Assembly (NCBI GenBank): GCA_035352635.1
Contig: DAOPYA010000008.1
Span: 1 to 64,000 of the forward strand
Reading direction: 5' to 3'
DNA from: Rifleibacterium sp035352635
GTDB taxonomy: Bacteria > Muiribacteriota > Ozemobacteria > Ozemobacterales > Ozemobacteraceae
Length of the DNA stretch: 64,000 bases
Every line of letters begins with the position of its first letter. Positions within the stretch are counted from its first letter, which is position 1. Shown here one piece after another: positions 17,009-26,026 of this stretch. A program made the translations under genes and the position numbers. Below the pieces are notes generated by a model. That model saw nothing but the letters and a program-made list of their open reading frames with translations, was not told the origin of the DNA and made no database searches.

Positions 17009-18010
17009 ATGCCAGAATCATCATTTGAAGCAGTTGCCCAGGAATTAGCCAATTTTCAGAGCAGTCTTGAATCTTTGCAGAAACTGGCCTCTGCAATTCA
17101 AAGCCCTGCCGAAACCCGTGGGGCAGTTTCTGACCGGCTTGATGACCTCGAAAACATCATTCTGGCCGTTTCTGCCATGAACCCGCGCATCGCTCCAAAA
17201 GCGAAAAGTGCTTTTGACAGCCTTCGAGAAGCTATCCAGGGGGATCCAACCCTCAGCCCCGAAAATGCGGTGCAGATGTTCGAAAGGCTTTCAACGCAGG
17301 CTGATAACATTGTCAGGCGTATCCGGGGCATTTTAAGCGCCAGCCGTGAGCAAACCGGTGTCAGCCAGGCTGATGGTATCATTGGCGCCCAGGAAGAAGA
17401 ACGCAAGCGAATTTCGCGTGAAATTCATGATGGCCCCGCTCAAACGCTTGCCAGTCTGACCATGCGCATCGATTACTGCATTGAACAGCACACTGACGAT
17501 GAAAAACTCGTGGCTGAACTGCATGAGCTTAAAGATTCGGTGATCAGGAGTCTGAAGGATATCAGACGCTTTATTTTCGACCTGCGCCCCATGGCCCTTG
17601 ATGACCTCGGCTTGATACCAACTCTTGAGCAGTTTATCAGCGGTTTTAAAGCGAGAACTGGCGTTTCGGTATATGTCGAAGTCGAGGGAACCCGGGTGAA
17701 AATCGGCGGCGACCGCGAGCTTGCGGTTTTCAGAGTGATTCAGGAAGCGGCCAACAATGCCGTTAAGCATGCGTCAGCCAGCTCAGTTCATATTTTTCTC
17801 AACTTTGACGATCCGAAAAACCGCTTAGCGGTGGTTATCAAAGATGACGGCAAGGGTTTTGACGTTTCTGAAACCCGAAAAAAGTATGGAACCTTGAAAA
17901 AGCTTGGTCTGATAAGCATGGAAGAACGAGTGCGCTTTGCCGGGGGTGAATTTCATATCGTTTCTGACCCGGGCACCGGCACGGTCGTTTCTTTCTGGAT
18001 ACCGGTTTAA
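17009..18010 (+). CDS. Cytosolic DegS/NarX-type histidine kinase (HisKA_3)
   Basis: 333 aa without membrane segments. An N-terminal helical region (about 1-120) precedes the phosphoacceptor EEERKRISREIHDGPAQ (His140), the DLRPMALDDLGLIPTL block of HisKA_3 kinases, the N-box QEAANNAVKHA (Asn249/250) and a DDGKGFDVS G-box, ending in the GTGTVVSFWIPV strand. These kinases autophosphorylate and signal to LuxR/NarL-type regulators. No such regulator is in the window; the only regulator nearby is NtrC-type. The next gene is a second histidine kinase, 11 bp downstream. Confidence 0.92.
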   Translation: MPESSFEAVAQELANFQSSLESLQKLASAIQSPAETRGAVSDRLDDLENIILAVSAMNPRIAPKAKSAFDSLREAIQGDPTLSPENAVQMFERLSTQADNIVRRIRGILSASREQTGVSQADGIIGAQEEERKRISREIHDGPAQTLASLTMRIDYCIEQHTDDEKLVAELHELKDSVIRSLKDIRRFIFDLRPMALDDLGLIPTLEQFISGFKARTGVSVYVEVEGTRVKIGGDRELAVFRVIQEAANNAVKHASASSVHIFLNFDDPKNRLAVVIKDDGKGFDVSETRKKYGTLKKLGLISMEERVRFAGGEFHIVSDPGTGTVVSFWIPV

Positions 18011-18021
18011 AGGGCAAAAGC

Positions 18022-20265
18022 ATGTTTCCGAAAACTCTACAGGGCAGGTTCCTTTTTTTGTTCGGCACCCTGATTTTTATTACCAATGCTTTTCTGGCAG
18101 TGGGCGGGTTTTCGCGTGAACGGATCGCTATGGCCGAAGAAGCAATGAATTCGGCTGTTTCCCTGGGTAATCTTTTGCGGCGGCCCGCCCAGCAGTTTTT
18201 AGCTTTGGGGCAATCTGAAGCACTTGATAATATTTTTACCGGCAGATCTGGTGTGGATGCTGAGTTGAAGCTGACTCTCTACGACACCAACTGGTGGAAA
18301 AAGTGGGGCGACGATGCTCGCGTTCCTCCTGCCGGTTTTCCTGACATCAATACGGTGGCTGACCTTGAAAGTCATGCTGGCTCGGGCCAGACCTACCGTG
18401 AGGTTTTTTTCAAGGTCATTGTCGATGGAAACCTTGCCGGTATGATCGGGGTCGGCATTCCGGCTGTCTGGCAACAGAGAGCGGGCGAGAGCGCCAGCGC
18501 CTTTGCCGGATTACTTGTGCTCAGCATGATTCTGGGCCTTCTGGTGGCACTTTTTGCTTCAAATAGCATTCTCGAGCCTTTGAACGACCTGATGACCGGC
18601 ATTGATGAATTTGGTCGCGGCGATTATTCAGTCCGGGTTCAGGCTAAAGGCTCCGGCGAACTCAAGAATCTCGGCGATTCGTTTAACCGCATGGCCGTTA
18701 CCGTTCAAGAAACCTTCAAGGAGAATCTGGTTAGAAACCGCGCGAATGACGAGAAACTCCAGGAATTATGGGAAATTTATGAATTGATGCGCAAGATGAC
18801 CCTGCACATTGAGTTCAGCGAGATTCTCGAGAAATTCCTCGAAAAGGCGCAAACGCTTTCATTCAGCTCTTTTGGGCAGATTGTTCTGCAAAATCGCCGT
18901 AATTTTCGTTTTGAGGGCGTGGTTAATGTGCATGGCGAAAAATTCCTCAAAGACAGTCTGCTCGAAAATGCCGTGAATAATTGCTTTCTCAGTCGAAGCA
19001 TCGGCGAAACCCAGTGTGACGGGGTATCGATCATCTGCATCCCTCTGGTTGCCGGGCAGCGTATGAATGGGGTCATGTTGCTTGCCAAAAATGATCCCGG
19101 TGGTTATTCGGAAGGGGTGCGCCGTTTTCTCGAAACCATTGCGCCGGTTCTCGCCGCGCTGGTCGAGAATGCCTCGCTCTATGATGAGCTCGCTGAATGG
19201 AATCACTGGATGAAAAATATTCTGGCCAGTATCACTCAGGGGCTGGTTGCCGTTGACTTTAAAAAGCGGTTTCTGGTTGGTAACGAACAGATGTCGGCAT
19301 TGTTCGGTGTTAAGGATTTTGATTTTGCCGCTGGCGGCCTCGATGAATTTTGTTCAAAACTTGAAGATCAGACTTTTGCCGCGGCCCTTCTGGCTGAGGT
19401 TGCCACCTACACTTCACCGGGTCAAGCTTCGGCGGTTGCGCAGCAGAAATCTGAGAAGATTCTGCCCTGTGACGATGGTCAGTCGCGTCGCCAGATAAAG
19501 GTGCAGTTGTTTCCGCTGCTTGAAGAGACTGAATTGAAGGGTTGCGTTCTCTCGGTCGAAGACGTCACTGACCAGAAAAAAGTTGAACAGCAGATGCTCG
19601 AAACTGAAAAATGGGCGGTAATGGGGCGTCTGGCAGCCTCGGTCGCCCATGAAATAAGAAATCCTCTGGTTGCGATACGCAGCCTGGTAGAAATAATTGG
19701 TGAAGAGGTTGAGGGCCAGCTCAAAGAACATGCCAGGGTAATTCTTGGTGAAGTGTTACGCCTTAATCGCGTGGTTGCCGAGCTTCTCAGCCTTGTTCGC
19801 CCTGAAAAAGCAACTTTGCATGACTGCAATCTGGTCGATCTCATCAATGAACTGCTGTTACTGGTTCGTTACGAAGCCGCCCGAAACGAAATCAAGCTTA
19901 ACAAAAATTTCTGCTGCGCTAAATGTTCGGTGCCGATTGACCCCGAGAAGATCAAGCAGGCGTTGCTCAACATTCTTCTCAATGCCTACCAGGCAGTCGG
20001 CAAGGGCGGCAATGTTGATATTGGTCTTGAAATCAAAGACCATTTTGCGGTGATAACAGTGGGCAATGATGGGCCCGCCATTGACGAAGCGATCAGAGCC
20101 AAAATTTTTGAGCCCTTTTTTACCACGAAATCAAACGGAACCGGCCTGGGCCTGGCCATCACCTGCAAGATCGCTGAGCTGCATGGCGGCCGCGTTGAAT
20201 GTGATTCCAGACCTGGCCGCACCGAATTCAGATTTTATGTTCCCGATGGAGTTTGCAATGGCTAA
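18022..20265 (+). CDS. Membrane NtrB-type sensor histidine kinase (HAMP-GAF-PAS-HisKA)
   Basis: 747 aa. Two membrane segments (about 9-29 and 160-182) flank a periplasmic domain of about 130 residues. Then come HAMP (about 185-235), a GAF-like domain (about 258-390), a PAS-like domain (about 395-510), HisKA with SVAHEIRNPLVAIRS (His543) and a HATPase domain ending in GTGLGLAITCKI. It is the natural partner of the sigma-54 regulator that overlaps its end by 8 bp. The HAMP and periplasmic sensor imply an extracytoplasmic signal; the ligand is unknown. Confidence 0.95.
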   Translation: MFPKTLQGRFLFLFGTLIFITNAFLAVGGFSRERIAMAEEAMNSAVSLGNLLRRPAQQFLALGQSEALDNIFTGRSGVDAELKLTLYDTNWWKKWGDDARVPPAGFPDINTVADLESHAGSGQTYREVFFKVIVDGNLAGMIGVGIPAVWQQRAGESASAFAGLLVLSMILGLLVALFASNSILEPLNDLMTGIDEFGRGDYSVRVQAKGSGELKNLGDSFNRMAVTVQETFKENLVRNRANDEKLQELWEIYELMRKMTLHIEFSEILEKFLEKAQTLSFSSFGQIVLQNRRNFRFEGVVNVHGEKFLKDSLLENAVNNCFLSRSIGETQCDGVSIICIPLVAGQRMNGVMLLAKNDPGGYSEGVRRFLETIAPVLAALVENASLYDELAEWNHWMKNILASITQGLVAVDFKKRFLVGNEQMSALFGVKDFDFAAGGLDEFCSKLEDQTFAAALLAEVATYTSPGQASAVAQQKSEKILPCDDGQSRRQIKVQLFPLLEETELKGCVLSVEDVTDQKKVEQQMLETEKWAVMGRLAASVAHEIRNPLVAIRSLVEIIGEEVEGQLKEHARVILGEVLRLNRVVAELLSLVRPEKATLHDCNLVDLINELLLLVRYEAARNEIKLNKNFCCAKCSVPIDPEKIKQALLNILLNAYQAVGKGGNVDIGLEIKDHFAVITVGNDGPAIDEAIRAKIFEPFFTTKSNGTGLGLAITCKIAELHGGRVECDSRPGRTEFRFYVPDGVCNG

Positions 20266-21679
20266 AGTTCAGCAACGAAAAGGCGCAATGCCAAAAATTC
20301 TTATCGTTGACGATGAAGAATCGGTTCTTTATACTCTTGAAGCCGTTCTCAGGCCTGAAGGTTATGCGGTCAGCAAGGCCCATTGCGCCGAAGAGGCCCT
20401 TGATTCCTTTCGGAACAATTCTTTTGACCTGGTGATCACCGATCTTACCATGCCCGGCGACTCAGGGATGGTATTGCTCGAAAAACTGCTGATTGCACGC
20501 CCTGAGACTCTTGTAATCATCATAACCGCCTACGGTTCAGAAGCGGTAGCTGTTGAAGCCATGAAGCGCGGCGCCTATGATTATCTGCCGAAGCCTTTTT
20601 CAAATGACGAATTGCGTCTGACGGTTCGCCGGGCGCTCGAAAAGTGTTACCTGAGAATCGAAAATCAGCAGTTAAAAGACCAGCTGCAACAGCGTGACGG
20701 GCTGGCGGCTCTTATAGGTTCAAGTGAATGCATGCAACGGGTCTATGATCTGGTCGAAAGGGTTGGCCCGAATGACGTTACCGTTCTGATTACCGGTGAA
20801 TCAGGAACGGGCAAGGAACTCGTCGCCAACGCTCTGCATAGCCTCAGCCCGAGAAAGGTAAAGCCTTACATCAGGGTAAACTGCGCGGCCTTGCCCGAAA
20901 ACCTTATCGAAAGCGAGCTGTTCGGCTTCGAACGGGGCGCTTTTACCGGCGCTCTGAATCGCCGGCTTGGCAAATTTGAGATTGCCGACTCTGGCACGAT
21001 TTTTCTTGATGAAATCGGCGAGATGAGCATGGCAACCCAGACTAAACTGTTGCGTATTCTTCAGGAACGCGAATTCGAAAGAATCGGCGGTAACCAGACT
21101 ATTGCGGTGGATACCCGGGTCATTACCGCCACAAATCGTGATCTGATCAAGGGAATCAACGAAGGCTCGTTTCGCGAAGACCTCTTTTACCGACTCAATG
21201 TAATAAATATTCACCTGCCCCCTCTTCGAGACCGGCTTGGTGATATTCCGGCCCTGGTCGAGGCTTTCGCGGCTAAATACTGTGAAAAGCTGCACCGCAA
21301 GCCTCTGCAGTTCTCTGACCAGTTCATGGGCAGGCTGATGCAATACAGCTGGCCTGGTAATGTGCGAGAACTTCAGAATCTAATCGAAAAAGTCATTATT
21401 CTTGAGGACGAGAGCGTTTTTCAGAATGACTCGCAGCGGTTTCATCTAAGGTCTAAGCTCGAAAACGAAAAATTCATCGAAGAAGGCATGCTTGCTATGC
21501 AATACAAGGAAGCCAAAGAAATTCTTCTTAAGACTTTTGAACGGAAATATTTTGAAAGCCTGCTCGATAAGGCCACCGGAAACATTTCTGAAGCGGCGCG
21601 ACTGGCCGGTATGCACAGAAAAAATCTGTATCTGAAACTCAAAGAACTCAATCTGGCCCGATCAGGCATGGAAGACTAA
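20258..21679 (+). CDS. NtrC-family sigma-54-dependent response regulator
   Basis: 473 aa. A receiver domain (ILIVDDEES, phosphoacceptor Asp62 in TDLTMPG), then the AAA+ domain with Walker A GESGTGKE (180-187), GAFTGA (227-232) and IFLDEIGE (Walker B, about 248-255), and a Fis-type helix-turn-helix at the C-terminus (NISEAARLAGMHRKNLYLKL). It activates RNA polymerase containing sigma-54. The start ATG (20258) has GGAG at 20247-20250 and overlaps the kinase stop; a later ATG (20288) is an alternative. It overlaps the convergent kinase on the other strand by 4 bp at its 3' end. Confidence 0.96.
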   Translation: MAKVQQRKGAMPKILIVDDEESVLYTLEAVLRPEGYAVSKAHCAEEALDSFRNNSFDLVITDLTMPGDSGMVLLEKLLIARPETLVIIITAYGSEAVAVEAMKRGAYDYLPKPFSNDELRLTVRRALEKCYLRIENQQLKDQLQQRDGLAALIGSSECMQRVYDLVERVGPNDVTVLITGESGTGKELVANALHSLSPRKVKPYIRVNCAALPENLIESELFGFERGAFTGALNRRLGKFEIADSGTIFLDEIGEMSMATQTKLLRILQEREFERIGGNQTIAVDTRVITATNRDLIKGINEGSFREDLFYRLNVINIHLPPLRDRLGDIPALVEAFAAKYCEKLHRKPLQFSDQFMGRLMQYSWPGNVRELQNLIEKVIILEDESVFQNDSQRFHLRSKLENEKFIEEGMLAMQYKEAKEILLKTFERKYFESLLDKATGNISEAARLAGMHRKNLYLKLKELNLARSGMED

Positions 21680-22929
21680 CCCGCGTTGCCCACCCGCAGA
21701 ATAAAGCTGCAGTTTGTTCCCTGGCCTTCAGTCGAATTGATAATCAGCGTGGTGCCGTGGCCGATCAGTATTTTTTCGGCAATTGCCAGGCCGAGGCCCA
21801 GCCCGCCTGTTGGCCGAGTATCAGATTTGTCGGCCTGATAGAAGGGTGCTTTGATGTATTCGAGCTTATCGGCCGGTATGCCACAGCCATGATCTATAAC
21901 TTCAACGCGAATCTGCTCGTCGTTTAATGGTGTGGCACGCACCAGCACTTCAGAGTCGGGTGGCGAAAACTTGATCGAATTTTCAATCAGGTTGGATATA
22001 ACCCGGTGAATCAGGTCGCTGTCAATTGACACGGCGGGCATGGATGCCTGAATGTCTGCCTCCAGCCTGACTCGCTGAGCCTCAGCGATTGGCCGCAAAG
22101 AATCAATAATGTCGTTGATGAGTGATGAAATCTTCTGGTTAACCCGGTCGAATTTGAGTTTTCCGGCTTCCATGCGTGCAAAATTCAGAATAGAAGAAAT
22201 CAAGTTATTCAGGTGCGAGGTATTTTTCAATGAAATCCGCAGCGCCTTTTCCTGTTTTTCGGTGAGCGGGCCCATCTTCTGGGTGGCCATGAGATCGAGA
22301 TAGCCCTTGATTGAAACCAGGGGCGTTTTCAGTTCGTGGCTGAGAGTGGCCAAAAATTCAGATTTGAGTCGGTCGAGTTCTTCAAGCTTTTTCAGATTGC
22401 TCTCAGAACGCTCAATTCGAGTGGTCATATCTTCAAGTATTGAACTGGTCTGGTTTTCGTCTATAAATGAAATCATCAGGTAATCCTGGTTGATAAGTTC
22501 AGATTTTGAAAGCTTTCTGATCATGAGATAAGACACTGGCCGGTGATTACCCGACCCTGCCAGCTTGTTATCAAGATTTATAAACACCGGCTTTTGGGGG
22601 GAAGGCTCTTCGCGGCTGAAATCTTCGATGATTTGTTTGAGCTTTGCTACATCAGCAAAGGGCTTCTGGGCGAACATTTCATGAAAGGAGCCTGGCTGAA
22701 GGCCGTGCATGAACATGCTTCTGAATTTGTTGCTGACCAGGCAGATGGTCAGGCTGCGGTCAAGCACAACAGTCGGAAAAGCATTTTCTTCAAAGAATGC
22801 TTTATACAGACCGTTTGTTGGGTTAACTTCGCCAGCCTGATTCTGACGCAGCGCCAGGCCGGTAAGCAAAAAAACAAGCAAGAGGCCGGCGATTGCCAGA
22901 ATGATTCCAGAAACTTGCATGCTGATCAT
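21676..22929 (-). CDS. Membrane-bound PAS histidine kinase
   Basis: 417 aa. An N-terminal membrane helix (about 7-27) and a PAS-like region (about 40-155) lead to a short coiled coil and HisKA: LATLSHELKTPLVSIKGYL (His198). The HATPase domain has NLIENSIKFS, DHGCGIP and GGLGLGLAIAEK. It is a complete sensor kinase with no adjacent response regulator on this strand. The ATG at 22929 is chosen because it forms an ATGA overlap with the stop of the O-antigen-ligase-like gene; a longer upstream frame lacks support. Last gene of the ptsI operon. Confidence 0.93.
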   Translation of the reverse strand: MISMQVSGIILAIAGLLLVFLLTGLALRQNQAGEVNPTNGLYKAFFEENAFPTVVLDRSLTICLVSNKFRSMFMHGLQPGSFHEMFAQKPFADVAKLKQIIEDFSREEPSPQKPVFINLDNKLAGSGNHRPVSYLMIRKLSKSELINQDYLMISFIDENQTSSILEDMTTRIERSESNLKKLEELDRLKSEFLATLSHELKTPLVSIKGYLDLMATQKMGPLTEKQEKALRISLKNTSHLNNLISSILNFARMEAGKLKFDRVNQKISSLINDIIDSLRPIAEAQRVRLEADIQASMPAVSIDSDLIHRVISNLIENSIKFSPPDSEVLVRATPLNDEQIRVEVIDHGCGIPADKLEYIKAPFYQADKSDTRPTGGLGLGLAIAEKILIGHGTTLIINSTEGQGTNCSFILRVGNAG

Positions 22930-25484
22930 CGTGGTAGCTCCTGCCCGGCGGCCCGGCAGAAATCTTCGTAGTCGAGGCGCCTTTCTTCCCTGATAACCGG
23001 CCAGTCTTCCGGGCATTGTTCCCAGGCAATTTTCAACAGTTCACCAGCTTCTTTCATCCGGTTCTGTTTCCAGTAGAGTTTGCCCAGACTGTGGGTAACC
23101 ATCAGCAGATCAGCCAGGTCAACCGGGTTGCGGCTCTTGACTAACTGATAAGCATTTTCGAGAAGCTGTTCGGCCCGCTCAAGGCTGGTATTCTGCTCGC
23201 ACAGAACAAACCCGGCGGCATTCATCAATCTGGGGTTCTCTGGGTTGGTTTCAAGGGCTTTTTCAAAAATAGCCAGGGCTTCCGGGTATTTTTTTTCGCG
23301 GGCCAGCAGCATACCGGTCATGTAGAGCCGGTTCAAATCATTTTTGATTTCAGATGTGATCTGTTCGAGCAGCATACGGCATCTGGCGAAATCGCCACGT
23401 TCTGCCGCCATTGAGGCAAGGTTGAGTCTGATTCGATCAGCGGCCTCGCGCTCGATGCCGCTGCCAGGAAACACGGTCAGCCCCTCGTTGAAAACTTTTT
23501 CGGCTTCGCCGGTGGCCCCTTCCAGAAGAAGGATTGCCCCGAGCATTTCGTAAGACCTGGGAGCTTTGTCCCATTCAAGACTTTTAAGAGCATGCCGGTG
23601 CGCCTCAAGTACCTGTTTGCGTGCCAGCATGATGCGTGCCATTTCGTAGTGGGTATTGAAGGCGTTTGGCACTATGGTGTCGAGTCGTTTCAGTACTTCC
23701 TGGGTTTCTTCGGGGCGGTTCTGTTTTTCGAGGCTGATTGCCAGGCCGTAGTAGGCTTTAAGTGATTGTGAATTTGATTTTATTGCGGTTTCAAAAGCAC
23801 GTTGCGCCTCAGCCGGGTTGGTGTTCAGCAACAACTGACCTTGCCACAGATTAATCTGCTCAAGATGATGGGCCGTCTGAAAATTATAGGCACAAAATAC
23901 ATAAGCGACCGGAAAGACGATAAAAACCACTGAAGCCGGGCGAAACTGGCGTTTCCAGACGAGGTCACGCTGGCAACACGAAAGGTGCAGGCTGAAAATC
24001 AGCACCATGAAAGCTGACAAAGGTATGATTGAAATACTGTTGTTGAAAAGGCTGTAAAAAACAAAAGTCACCAGTGCCACCATAGTGGCTTTGTTCAGGC
24101 CATCGCTTCCTTCGTAGTTTTCGGGGCCAGGCAGGCAGGCACTGTAGATACCAAAAAAAGCGATCAGCAGTGGAATCAGATAGAAGAAGGTGGGTGCCCC
24201 AGTGAAACCGGCTTTGTAAGCGAGCACGATGATAAGCAGACCGATCAGGGTGCTGCCCCATGGAAAGTCAGGCAGGGCGCAGGCATCTTGTTCAGCAACT
24301 TCGCTCCTGCTTTCGCCCGTTTCAGCGGGCAGAGCAATCAGAACGCTGTCTGACGCATGTTTGCTGCTTTTTGTGCCCCGGTCTTTAAAAATCCGCCAGG
24401 CGTAGCAGCCAAAGAGGGTGGCGAACGTGCTGCATACTGCCCAGAGGCTGAAAAAGCCAAGTTCTGCCAGCAGCGAAACTGCTGCTGAATGGGGGTCATC
24501 GTTAAAAGGCTTTATACCTATTGTTGAACCCTGTGGTGGCCGATAAGAAGGCATCAGGTAGGCGATTGAGCCAGGGCCCAGCCCTGTGAGCGGATGATCG
24601 AGAAAAATTGCGAAACCCATTTGCCAGAGAACCAGCCTGCTGATCGCCGGCATGTATCGTTGTGGCATCTTGTTCAGCGAACCCCAGGGGTAACTGGCGG
24701 TTGCCAGATAGATCAAGCCATAAGATACGGTGATGACAACAGTCAGCAGCAACCCGGCCAGTAATGGCGAGCGGCGCAGCAACTTGCCGGGCCTTACTTC
24801 CCAGAAGCGGGTGAAATAGAGAAAGCTCGCAAAACACAGAGACAGCAAAACCCCAGCTCTGGCACCGGCAAAAATAGCCAGAAGCTGAAAAACCAGAAGC
24901 ACGGTGAATGCCGCCTGGTCTCTGGTTCGCAGTGACTGGGTGTCGATGAGGCCAAAGGTGATAATGGCCGAAATGACCAGAAAAGCCCCAAGATAATTGG
25001 GGTTTGAAAAAGTGCCGACCATCAGGTAGTCTGAGTTCCAGGCCAGAAGATCATAACCGCTATACTGCAGCAGGCTGTAGATGGCCATGGCACCGCCAGA
25101 GAGGGCTACGGTTGCCGCCAGGGCCGGAATATCCTGCTTGCGTGCTGCCAGACGAAGAAAAGCGGCCAGCAGCATTGCAGATATCAACAGAATGGAACCG
25201 CGCAGGCTACTGTTGAAAGTTGAGTTCAGAGTCGCAGCTGTGATGGTGGCGAAAAAGAGTAGAAAGCTGCTGAGAAAAACCAGTTGCCCGCGTCGGGGTC
25301 TGAAAAATAGAAAAAGAACCGACATCAGGCAGATGGCAATGGTGCCCGATGCAAAAACCGCCCAGGAACTGAAAAGAAAGGGGTCTTCAGAACGGGTGGC
25401 TATGAACCATGGTTGAATAGCCAGAACTACCGAAATTAATATTCCGGCAAGGCGCAGAAGATTTTCAATAGATCCTGGTAACAT
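22926..25484 (-). CDS. O-antigen-ligase-like membrane protein with C-terminal TPR repeats
   Basis: 852 aa. About a dozen membrane helices fill residues 1-540. The loop with HPLTGLGPGSIAYLMPSYRP and NDPHSAAVSLLAELGFFSLW matches the Wzy_C/O-antigen ligase (WaaL) family, whose members join polysaccharide to lipid or protein acceptors. From about 560 the chain is soluble and TPR-rich (AQRAFETAIKSNSQSLKAYY, EALAIFEKALETNPENPRL). The same pairing is found in pilin-glycosylation and exopolysaccharide ligases. The acceptor cannot be told from sequence. It is 2 bp from the DUF192 gene. Confidence 0.88.
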   Translation of the reverse strand: MLPGSIENLLRLAGILISVVLAIQPWFIATRSEDPFLFSSWAVFASGTIAICLMSVLFLFFRPRRGQLVFLSSFLLFFATITAATLNSTFNSSLRGSILLISAMLLAAFLRLAARKQDIPALAATVALSGGAMAIYSLLQYSGYDLLAWNSDYLMVGTFSNPNYLGAFLVISAIITFGLIDTQSLRTRDQAAFTVLLVFQLLAIFAGARAGVLLSLCFASFLYFTRFWEVRPGKLLRRSPLLAGLLLTVVITVSYGLIYLATASYPWGSLNKMPQRYMPAISRLVLWQMGFAIFLDHPLTGLGPGSIAYLMPSYRPPQGSTIGIKPFNDDPHSAAVSLLAELGFFSLWAVCSTFATLFGCYAWRIFKDRGTKSSKHASDSVLIALPAETGESRSEVAEQDACALPDFPWGSTLIGLLIIVLAYKAGFTGAPTFFYLIPLLIAFFGIYSACLPGPENYEGSDGLNKATMVALVTFVFYSLFNNSISIIPLSAFMVLIFSLHLSCCQRDLVWKRQFRPASVVFIVFPVAYVFCAYNFQTAHHLEQINLWQGQLLLNTNPAEAQRAFETAIKSNSQSLKAYYGLAISLEKQNRPEETQEVLKRLDTIVPNAFNTHYEMARIMLARKQVLEAHRHALKSLEWDKAPRSYEMLGAILLLEGATGEAEKVFNEGLTVFPGSGIEREAADRIRLNLASMAAERGDFARCRMLLEQITSEIKNDLNRLYMTGMLLAREKKYPEALAIFEKALETNPENPRLMNAAGFVLCEQNTSLERAEQLLENAYQLVKSRNPVDLADLLMVTHSLGKLYWKQNRMKEAGELLKIAWEQCPEDWPVIREERRLDYEDFCRAAGQELPR

Positions 25485-25486
25485 TA

Positions 25487-26026
25487 TCAGTCTGAATAAA
25501 GCAGGGTTATCGGTATATCCAGGCGGTCGCCAACTTTCAGGCCAAGCTTTTTAACCTGCCCGGCATTCAATTCAAGTGCATATTGAGCCGGCTGAGTCGA
25601 TTTGTATTTTGGCAGCACAGCTTCAGGTTGACCGAAGCCTGGTTCCATGTTCTCGATCCATTCGATGACTTCAAGGTTCTCTGAAATAAAAACCAGGTCA
25701 AGGGGGATCATGGTGTTTTTCATCCAGAAGGACATGTTTCTGGGGCTCTGGTAGACAAAGAGCATGCCACGATCGTCGGCAAGGCTCTTGTAATGCATCA
25801 GACCCTGCGCCTTTTCTGAGAAGGTGCGGGCCAACATAATGTTAAAGCGGGCTCCGGCAAGGGTGGCTACTGTTTCGGGCAGAATCTGGAAATCACCCTG
25901 CTGAACCTCAACGGGTAAAGCAACCGGCGCGGGCGTAACCACATCAGGGCCAGAATCTGCCTGGCAGGCCAGGCAAAGAAAAGTCAGCAGCAGCAGACAA
26001 AGTATGGTAACCGGTGATCGTTTCAC
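25487..26026 (-). CDS. DUF192 lipoprotein
   Basis: 179 aa. A signal sequence with lipobox CLAC (Cys about 21) indicates lipidation. The DUF192 core starts with FNIMLARTFSEKAQGLMHY and continues with GMLFVYQSPRNMSFWMKNTMIPLDLVFI, the typical RGMLF...FWMKNT block. The family forms a small beta-barrel, and its function is unsettled. The start overlaps the ptsI stop (ATGA). Lipidation is common in this family; no further assignment is made. Confidence 0.9.
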   Translation of the reverse strand: MKRSPVTILCLLLLTFLCLACQADSGPDVVTPAPVALPVEVQQGDFQILPETVATLAGARFNIMLARTFSEKAQGLMHYKSLADDRGMLFVYQSPRNMSFWMKNTMIPLDLVFISENLEVIEWIENMEPGFGQPEAVLPKYKSTQPAQYALELNAGQVKKLGLKVGDRLDIPITLLYSD

